This document shows, one piece after another, positions 28,001 through 37,400 of a stretch of DNA of 64,000 bases. The position numbers and the translations under genes were made by a program. The DNA lies in contig CAYLYZ010000019.1 of assembly GCA_964387885.1 (NCBI GenBank), positions 1 to 64,000 of the forward strand, read 5' to 3'. Origin of the DNA: JABGPL01 sp964387885. Its GTDB lineage: Bacteria > Electryoneota > AABM5-125-24 > Hatepunaeales > Hatepunaeaceae. Each line of letters opens with the position of its first letter. Within the stretch, counting starts at the first letter, position 1. Under the pieces are notes generated by a model. It was not told the origin of the DNA, ran no database searches, and was given only the letters and a program-made list of their open reading frames with translations.

Positions 28001-28375
28001 AAGGACAACGGTATAGTATAAATTGAGGTTTGCGAGTTCTTTACCAGACTTTGCCTCCCCGCTCATCTTCAACCGATCAAGTAATCTTCTTTCCTGGTTG
28101 AATAACCTGCACAGACTTTTTGCACCATATTGGTCTAAAATCAGGTTAATATCGGAGAGATCTAAGCCAATTCGAGAATTGAAACTACCTTGATTGAGAT
28201 AAATTTCGCTTCCTTCGATGAACTTGATTGTTATCCTGTCCATGAAATGTGATTCAGCAGTGTAAAAGGACGATCTATCTGATTTTGGTGGCACCCATCT
28301 GCTGTTAGCGGATGAATCCACGGAAAGGACAAAGAAACAGACCACAGCAAGTAAAACTGGAAACACTCTTCGCAT
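25052..28375 (-). CDS. Subtilisin-like (S8) serine protease with shared tail and T9SS domain
   Basis: Secreted protein of 1,107 residues. A signal peptide and a prodomain-like region (about 45-170) precede an S8 catalytic domain (about 190-460). The triad can be placed: Asp200 (in KIIDIEFGW), His228 (in DHGDAVIGI) and Ser411 (in GGTSGATPM); the oxyanion region reads VEAGCNGNHN. After it come a carboxypeptidase-regulatory-like domain (about 482-570), an ASH-like segment, a beta-propeller (about 630-880), a fibronectin-like domain (905-1000) and a sorting domain with YPNPFNAN ending in LLK. The regulatory-like domain, ASH segment and propeller match the C25 protein in the same order. It is likely an extracellular protease tethered to the surface by T9SS. 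The next gene downstream on this strand is the C25 gene, which has its own promoter. Confidence 0.85.
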   Translation of the reverse strand: MRRVFPVLLAVVCFFVLSVDSSANSRWVPPKSDRSSFYTAESHFMDRITIKFIEGSEIYLNQGSFNSRIGLDLSDINLILDQYGAKSLCRLFNQERRLLDRLKMSGEAKSGKELANLNLYYTVVLDSFDQSVELVNALLKSPYVETAYPKYRICLPFDIEPETPLYTDDQIYLYDAPEGLDAPAAWEIEGGMGEGVKIIDIEFGWTFEHEDFKEPFYERNQRIHHVDHGDAVIGILIGQHNDYGIDGFCPNVEIGGISMATANVVAEIAPFIIEASEQLDEGDIIVLEIQSHALEPMEVVQDIFDVIETAAANGIIVVEAGCNGNHNLDSDRFEGRFNPENRHSGAILVGAGNPPIGEWGPDRSRASFSNYGVRVDLQGWGWGIVTAGYGDLFFPNRDQRQWYCSNFGGTSGATPMIAGAAACIQGIYKERYQNEDVLSAVEIRDMLFETGSPQQDGPHGMGNIGPRPNLRAAIEFIPNVPGTLNGVVLDAESDSGIEGASVITDYGEETLTDENGEWVIENAMSDREFSITARKTGYNDSTFTELVLEVEGVLEVNFGLLHPDFALSDTVFTFNLDEGINEEEELTIENSGNGLLEWSVEKRLRNVDEIQPWELLGSHNIGLQVGDNRIEGVVFADQHFYVSGANNRNPIIYKMNREGAVVDSFSQVGENSRGLRDLAYDGVNLWGVETDMIYGFSPEGEFINSIQVPEGPLTGITWDPENELYWVTGLGSGIFGIDVDGNVIVEFENSNILIYGFAYRRDDPDDSPLYFLSRAPNNNNQIVGKMNPETGDTLLITQLEPEQGGAPGGAFISSIFNPLSHVFFNITNCAPNEGGDRIDIWHIEYKTAWMTLFPEEGEINPGSSEQLELIISTNDLIPQLYEGEFIFSHNALSNSNNLSITLEVSGSVPPNDFSLISPENEEILHSSEISFAWENSVDRNEDGEVEYVLWIKSANDSTYILTPASQIDLLLDTLDFNVEVEQDFQWWVIATSEGDSVRSREMFSFFYRPNSVSPDENEIPITFGFQSIYPNPFNANTLISFSLEKPGIFTLKLFDVNGREVKTFSRYAKKSGYYKYELHESNLNSGVYFVTLTSNNKSSVLKVALLK

Positions 28376-28421
28376 TATTCAAACCCGGTTAGATAACTGT
28401 TTTTTGTAATCCTGCTGGTTA

Positions 28422-28454
28422 ATGCAGATGACTGATAATCTCAGTCATCTGCAT
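28422..28454 (-). terminator. Strong stem-loop between the giant gene and the subtilase gene
   Basis: Perfect 14-bp stem ATGCAGATGACTGA / TCAGTCATCTGCAT with a five-base loop, beginning 14 bases after the stop of the giant gene. No T-run follows on the minus strand, so it may be a rho-independent-like attenuator, an RNA-stabilising stem or a factor-dependent end. The subtilase start is only 47 bases further on. Confidence 0.5.
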
Positions 28455-28467
28455 CAGATTGGTTTTT

Positions 28468-31400
28468 TTACTTGATAAGAATTACTTTATTAGCACATTT
28501 AAATGTCGTTTTTTCTTTTACAGATTTGGCTTTCATGTTAATGATATAGACTCCTGCGGATGCATCTTTCGCATTCCAGGTCAGATCATGTGATCCGGCA
28601 ACAAGTTGATTGCTTAGCAGATTCTGTACGAGACGACCATTTATGTCAAATACTGAAATGCTAACTTTGCTTTCTGTTGGTAACCCATACGTCAATCGTG
28701 TAATGTTGTTAAATGGATTTGGAAAACACTCAGCGAGATAATAGTCCATCGGTATGTGATTAATATGGATAGATTTGACAATCTTTAGTCCATTCGGCTC
28801 GTAAACAAGCTTATCGTCGTTGTGAATTTGACCGACCTGGAGTTCTGACTCAATACAACGATCACCATCCCATAACCTTAAAAAGAAAGTTTCTCCTACA
28901 TCCAGACCATCCTTTATTTCAGTTGAATGGTCATCACCCCAAATTGAAATACCACATCGTCCGTCAACAACATCTCCATTTCCAACCAGCATTTCCGAAG
29001 AAGAAAATGCTGCGACCTGATATAGCACATCAGGATCTAAGCCATCGAGCTGCTTGATTAATACACTCATGTTCTCACCCGTATTTACGGGCACTCCCCA
29101 GTGCATATTATGAGGTGTTTCCAAGTGCTGATCTGCAAGCTGCTCAGCTTCTTCAGGATAATTCAGAATAACCGGTTCATTATTATCAATCCTCACCTGG
29201 TAGCCCTGGCCTGCTGTCCACGGTGCCATGTTTGAAAATTCCTGCTCAGGAACCATAAATCGTCCTTCGAAGTCTTTCGCAATCCCAACGCTTTCAATTA
29301 TTGGAGAGAGTACATGAAAGTCCGGTGAAGATGCATCGAGTTCATAATCCGGAAGATATGCAATAATATTCCAACTTGGCTCAAGAGGTACATCAGTATC
29401 TGCATCAATTGCAGGACCCCGGAAAGTAATCTCAGCAGCCTCTGAAAGCTTAGCCTGATAACCCTGGGTTAATTCCCAATAAGGGATGTTGTTGAAACCC
29501 CATTCTGTAGTCCAGAATCGGCCAATTTCATTTTTCAGGAGAATTATTCTATGATTACCCTCATCAATTCTCAGTTCTTCAAACATATCAACAACATCAG
29601 GACCGGGATCGTCTTCTTCATTATAATGCATCAGAGGATCAACATTAATTGAAATCATATTCCAGCCTTCAATCAGGTTGAGCGTTAATTCATCAATTGT
29701 AAATGAGCCGAGGGATAGGACAGACCGTCGGTTTGGTATCCACATGGCCGGACCATCTTCAAATGTCGCATCTGCCTGATACTCAACTCCATTGACTTCA
29801 TCCCAAATACGAAAATCAAATCTATCACCAGCACCGAATCCGGTTATCTGTTCAATCTCAGGATTATCACCATAAGCAATAAGTTCAAAATTATCCACTT
29901 CAAACCAGACTGCTCCGCCAGCCAGTACTCCCTGAGGTGTTAGAACGCCAATTTCCCATCCCAAAGGTATAGGTTCGTCATTAAGAGTTACTTCGGTAAT
30001 TTCAAGTATATGCCGCACCTCATTTTCAACCCAGCCATCGATCTCTTCAGTTTCCGGATTATCCTGACCAAAATGAATTGGTAGAGGAATCCCAATTGCT
30101 AATGAGACAGGGATTTCAACCAGGGGATTTTCCGGATCATCTGATTCTATCATGAGCATAGCACGGTAAATAAGGTTGTCAACCATTTCAGAAGGATCAA
30201 ATGTTAAAATGATATCAACCGATTCTCCAGGAGCAACTGCACCATTTTCAGGTGCAATTGTCAACCATCTTGCAGATCCTTCAATAATTCCATCGTCAAC
30301 AACAGACCATATATTACCCATACTTCCAAACCAGAAATTCTCACCGTCATGACATAATCCTCTGTATGCCCAATCCTGTTCCACATTAATTGTTTGAACA
30401 TGCTCAGTCTCCCAATTTTCAGTAATTCTTGCCTGGAAGAGTTGATTAGCATTTAGTCCCCATAACTGACCATCCACATGATCCGGAACAAATTCAATTT
30501 TGTAAGTCCATGCATTGAAGTCAAATCCGGGTAATTGATTGATTGTCCTTATTATCTCAAGACCATCATTGGAAACAACATATATTCTGTTGTTTTCATT
30601 AGCTTTCATGAGGAGGAGATCATTTCCTAAATAAGCCAGTGCGGTCACAGTCCTTAATTCAAATTCATGTGTTTCAACCAAATCTCCCTCAAGATCATAT
30701 TGATACAGGAAAGGTGCACCCCATGATGTCACCCAGAGAGAATTTCCATCAAAGGTTAATGCCATTGGGAACCTCTCAACGTTCACATCCTGCTCAGCTT
30801 CTCCGGTTTCCCTGTTTATAGCATACAATCGGCTTTGATTGTAACTGCATCCCCATATTTGATCACCAACGGATGTCAGGTCACTTGTTTGATTAACCTG
30901 AACATCAAATTGTTCAAGAACGTCTCCCGGATCGTCTCGGACAGGTCCCGAAATTTCAGAAATGATACTGCGTATTTTTCTTCCCGGTTGATCATTCATC
31001 GGTTCATTCTCAATTGCATCCGTTGAGATTGAAAATGCAAGGTCATCCCTTGGATCACCCTCCGTGTTTGATATAACTATTGTCCTTTCCTGAGGATCGT
31101 CACCGATATCCATAATTACATTGAGGGCATCTTCACCTTCCGGTAGTTCAACAGTCATCTCAGGTGCAAGAACTGCATTTGCGCTAGCCTCCCACCAGAA
31201 GAATCCATCCTCAACATTCGCAGCATCAGTCTGCATTCGGATTTCAACCTGATGTTCAGCAGTTTCAATTGGGTGATAAACCAAAAATGCAATTACCTCC
31301 TGATGAGGTTGCACAATCATTTCTTCATCAGGAAAGATGAAATCCCAATTCTCGGGATCACTTACTTCTATCTCTTCAATATTAACCACTTGTGTGCCAA

Positions 31401-34400
31401 CATTCTCAATTATCACCTCAAGTGTATACTCCTGACCAATCCAATTTGGACCTTCCAGTTCAATAATTTCAGCTCCTTCCAATGGCTCAGGGAGCGGATT
31501 ACCCGTCAGTTCTGGAATTCCAGTTGTATTTATCAGGATATCGACTACTTGATCTGGGTTCTCAGGATCGTTTGACTCAAAATGGAGCTCAACCTGATAT
31601 TCCCCACCGAGTAAACCTCCACTATTGACTGTTAGAAGTAGATCCTGATCCTCACCTGGATTGAGTGTTCCGAAAGAGGGCTCAATGGATAGAGTATCAA
31701 GTTCCGCTGATAAGAAATCCATATACCAGATTACAGCTTCACCTGTTCTCCCCCATTGGGCGCTCTCTGCCCAGCGGTGGTGATATCCATCCAATGCTGT
31801 GTTCACAAAACAATAACCGCTTCCGTATCGGTAAGTAACAGCAACCGGTTCTTCGATCTCATTCCCCATCACCATTACTTCGAACCAATCGGAGTTTTCA
31901 ATTTCCTCAAGATCTTCCATTCTGAAATATCCGAAAGTAAATGGTGCGATTTCTCTGAAACCAATCAATCGCTGTCCGACCCCCCATGGCCAACCGAAAG
32001 GATCATTTTCGTTCATGTAGTTTATAAAATAGTTGTCTTCCGGACCAAGTTGTATTGGGCACAGAGTTTGTCTAAGCTGTATATTGCCAACAGCTTCTAA
32101 CCCACCTGGATGAAGAGGAGTCACATTAAACTGTTGCGCACCGGAACTATGATAAATAACACCTCCACCATCGACGAATTCCTCAATACGCTCAATGAAG
32201 TTGTTATGATCGCGTGTCCATATATCTGTTTCGTAATTCCCAATCCACATGAAGTCGAATTCATTCAGGTCTAAATCTTCCAACTCCTCCCATACTTCAT
32301 ACCTCTCGTAATCCAGACCCTCAATATTCGAAAAATACTGTTCAAATTCATGGTCATAGAATCGACAGCTTTCCTGAATGAGGATGCCTCTTCCTTGCGG
32401 TTGATCTCGCTGAGGGAAATTATCACTACTAAATCCGCTATTCTCTGAAATAGAACGTACTGATCTTACTTGACTGTCAAGTCCCGGTTGAGAAATTATT
32501 TCAAATCTTGTTGTGAAATGAAGATCGCTTTCTCCATTATTTGTAACATTAACAATTTCTTCAGCAACATCTCCCTGCTCCATTTCGATCTCCAACTCCT
32601 GAGGATTGAGCACTAACTCAGGGGCACTGAAAGCTCCAATACTAACAACACATCTGACAGGATATCCTTCTTCCCTGTTCGGATCATTTGTCATGAATAC
32701 AAGTGTTGCTTCCTGTTCTCCTCCTCTTTCCGGATCAGGATTATACCAGATCTGGAGCTCTTCTCCCGAATCACCCTCAATTACCAGATCGTCAAGATCT
32801 TCATCCAGAACAAAGAAGTCCGGATTATCGTCATCGCGGAGAACTTCCTCAATACTAAGTTGTCCTGTACCAATATTCTGTACAACAACTGTTCGAGAGA
32901 TGGCATAGCCGAAATACGCAATCTCGAAATCGACCGGTTCCTGTTCATCACCGCCTGGTATTACTACGATATTAGGCACCTGTGTGACAGTCAGGTTTAT
33001 TTCAATAGTATGATCCGGCCCATCAAGAACAATGGGATCATTAGAGAAGAAATATAGTTCAGCAGAGTAATCACCGGAGATCAATCCACGAGTATCAATA
33101 GTGACAGTAATCACCTGATTCTCGTTGGGATCAATTTCACCGGATTGATCAGCCCAAAGCAGCCATCCATGTTCGTTTAAACCATCATCGATGATCCTTA
33201 TGTCCGATCTCCATTGTGCACCGTTTGACCAACTAACTGACCAGAGATTTGTTCCATCATGTCCAAGATCATCCATCTCAGTTCCCATTCCATCATCCCA
33301 CGAATAGAATGATTGAGCAAGTTCAGCCTCCCAGGATTCCCTATCAACTGTAAATTGCCATGCAACATTTCCATCTTGTCCGCCAGTGCCAATCCAAAAT
33401 GAACCATCGTCATGGTCATCAACCCACATCAGATTTTTGCCACGATTATTATCAGCATTATGCCGCAGCATTAATTCATTGTAATTCTCAATGTCTCCAA
33501 CGTGTTCGCCGAAATTGCCATCTTCTTCTATTGTGTATACATGAATAGGACGGTCAAATCCGCCAGGCCAATCTTCTTGAATGAAAACTAATCCAAGTTC
33601 TTCACTGGCAGCTATTCCGCCACCAAACCAGCCGTCAAAACCTATATCACCTAAATCGTTACCTTCACGGTCATATTTGTGAATGGTCTGAAGTCCCCTG
33701 TCGGTTATGTAGAAGATCCCATTGAAAAAGCAAATATCAACCATCTGGATTGGACCGGGAAACTCAGCGACAACTTCGTAATTATTATCAAGATCAAGTG
33801 CAACAAAAGTCGATAGATTCCCCTGTATTCCCATATATGCTATCCACATCCAGTTATTTTCCTCATCATAAGCAAAATGCCTGTATGTATTTATTACATC
33901 ATCCAGGGGATTCCGTATTTCCTCAATTACATCCCCAGGTTCATCCCGATAAGGCAGGTAATTGCCTTCGTCATATTCAGCTCCCGATCTCGCGCAGATT
34001 CCTCTAACTGATCTTCTGGAGTTATCACGATCCGGTTCTTCAATTATTGCCGCATCTGATCTCCATTCAAGTACACCTTCCCCCTCATTGCTGATAACCA
34101 CCTCATGCTCCCTGACCTCGTTGGAAAGCAAATCCTCAACAATTACATCGGTATCCACATCCAAAATCGGACTTCCAACAGTAATTGCCACAACAGGAAT
34201 TTCGATAGGATCAAGATCATCCGCTTCATCGAATGTTAGAGTGACATTACCTCGAAATTCACCAATTTCTTCTGTGCTCAAAATGAAGTTGATATATATT
34301 TCCTCATCTCCGGGAACTACATCCTGGATATCCGGATTCCAGTCTACCCTGAAGTTCTCATTATCGCAATCAATTTCAAGTATATGCATGTCGTCAGTCC

Positions 34401-37400
34401 CAATATTGGCGACCATTACCTCAATAGGATACTCACCCCGATTATATAAAGGTTCAAAAGCAAGGTTAAAATCCACCTCATCGGGAAAACCGAATTCTTC
34501 ATCCCATTCTATTTCCGGCACGGGGAATCCGGTTACATTTAGAGTGATCTCCACAATTTGATCGTTATTTTCGGGATCATTAGAGAGGAAATGTAACTCC
34601 GAAGTATACTCACCGGTAAACAGACCATCCGCATCAAGATCAAGAATCACATCGAAGTCTTCCCCTGCCTGAAGTGTTCCATCAGACGGTGTGAGTGCTG
34701 CCCAGGGAGGACCTCCTCCAAGTCTTAGCAGATATTCCAACATTACTTCAGAACAGGAACCCCAGGAATCTTCCACGTTCCAATCATTCCATTGGCGACC
34801 ACAAGTTGCTCCTGATACAATAACATTGCCATTTCCATAGCTATACTCGGCTATTACCGGACGTTCATTTCGAGATCCCACTACAATAACCTGATATCCG
34901 TCGCTGTCGTCGATATTTTCAAGTGCTTCAACAGGGTATACAACATGTCCAAATGATTGTCTATCCTCAAAGAATCGACGTTCTTCCCATTCCATTTGCT
35001 CGACTAACCAGTTATCTTCAGGTCCGACATTAAGAATACCTTCCGGCTGCGGATCATTTACGTGCACCAACCCACCCGGAGCAACATGCCCGGGTGCAAG
35101 ACCGGGATAAAGTCCCTGTTCGAGATACATTGAGTATCCCTCGGAAATATACTCTTCGAAGTTCTCAATGTTGGCGTCCCAAAACAGGTCAAAGGCTTCA
35201 CCCTGCCCACCACTCTCAATCCATATCGCATCATAATCAAAAAAGTCTACATTTGAGATACCCTCAATTGTGTTGATCCAATCGTAATCCAGATCCTCTA
35301 CTCGAGCAAACACATTTTCAACTACCCATCCATGAGCCATCCACCTTTGAAAGATCATGAACCGACCATTTGGAATATCTCTCCTTGGACCTGAGCGTGA
35401 GTGATTTCTCTGATTTACTGCTCTCACGTTTCGTTGTCGATTATTGTCTCTCTCATCCTCGTCCTCATTAAGGAAAACAAAGTCAGACCTCCATCGCAAT
35501 TCGCTGTCACCCTCGTTTGCGACATTTATTGGAATTTGTGAGAAATCCCCTGAAATAAGATCATCCTCGATTACAACAGGCTCTACAACGATAATCGGAG
35601 GTAAAATCGCTTCTGCAATTAAGGGAATTGCATGTTCCTCACGATTAGGATCGTTACTTCTGAATATCATTTCTGACTCTACCAGTCCAACCTCCCCCGG
35701 TTCAAACCTTAAAAGCACTTCACGGATTTCGCGTGGTTCAAGATTGAATTCAGTCGGTTCAGCAGAGAAAAGCTCATTTTCTGAGAAAATGTCCGAGACT
35801 TCTAACACCTCATGCCCGAGGTTCTGTACCTTTATAGGAATACCATAGGATTGTTCAATGTAAACTTCCGGGAAATACATATTCCAGTCAATAATCTGTG
35901 GTTCTTCATCAAATCCAGCTTCTGTTGGCCAATTGACAGCAATAAATGGTGCTGGCTCGATACTTAAAATTACGGGCACAACAACTTGAGGATTTTCGGG
36001 ATCATTCGAGGATATTATTATTTCTGCTTCATATTCTCCCGGTAATTGAGACCTGCCATCGAGTGTAACTGTTAATATTGCTTCATCATCAGCTTCAATA
36101 TCACCTGCTATGGGTTCAACCGTTATCCATAATTCGTTTATCCCATCGTCGATTATCTGCATTAAATTATTTTCTGTGGCGGTAATCCAGAAATTTTCTC
36201 CGTCGTGAGCAAATCCATCACCAAAGTGTAATCCAATTGTCGGGAAATGCTGAACGACACCATTAACTTCCCAGTTTTCCGTATCAATATCTAATTGCCA
36301 GAGCCTTTCAGCGGTACGTACCCAGAGTTTTCCAAAATCATGTGTTGGAACCCACTCAATACTAATCGACATCATATTATTAAAATGGTGCTTGATACAA
36401 TCCATACTTGCAATCAATTCACCATCAATAGTAAAAACAAATAACGGATGTGTACGGCCAACAATTCGGTGCCCGAGAACGATAATCAATTCATTGATAG
36501 GATCGATTGCTACACCATATACTATGGCACCTTCACAATCCAGGTTTAATCTCCCAAGTTGATTTCCCTCTCTGTCCCACATTGTCAGCCATGTATTATA
36601 CGCCTCAAGCGCATAAAGAGTACCATCATAATATGCCATATCCCAGGGTCGAAGTATGTTCATCATCCAGAATTCTTCAGTTTGATAATCTTCTCTTGGA
36701 TTAATGGCGATCATCCTGCGATCAAAAGTATTGACAGCCCACATCCACTCGTTTTCCGAATCCCATGCAAGTCCGTGGGTAATCGTAGTAAAAACGAGAT
36801 CATCCGGATTGTCAACCATATCATTTTCAAGTTGGAATTCATGTAGAATATCACCCGGATCATCTCGCATCGGATCAATCCTGTTTTCGGGTATTCTCCT
36901 TTCGGTGTTGGTACTTCGAACCGCTCTTCCACCAAGATCTCTTTCGGGCTCATCGATAATGTCAACATCTGTGTTGAAACGCATTATGCCCTGACCATTA
37001 TTGTGTACAGTTAATTCATGCTCAACGATAGCAGCTCCGGGAAACTCATCAATTATCTGTTCGGGATCGACAACAATGCTCGGTGTATCCGATACTTCAA
37101 ATACAATTGGAAAATCATATTCGTCCTCGTCAGGATCATTAGAGAATAATATCAACAATACTTCATAATCTCCCGCCTCTTCAGGGGCAAGGGTCAAATC
37201 AAGCTCAACATCACTTTGGCCAGGTATAGGATCAAGACGATCTTCCATATCAATTGACAGATACTCCGAGCCTTCACCAATTATCTGGATCTCATCAATT
37301 TGTAATTCTCCGGACCCATGGTTCAAAATCCTGAAATATGTCTCATATTCATGGCCTGTAAAAATGTCATCCCTTGAGATATTCCAGTCAAGTTCCCGTG

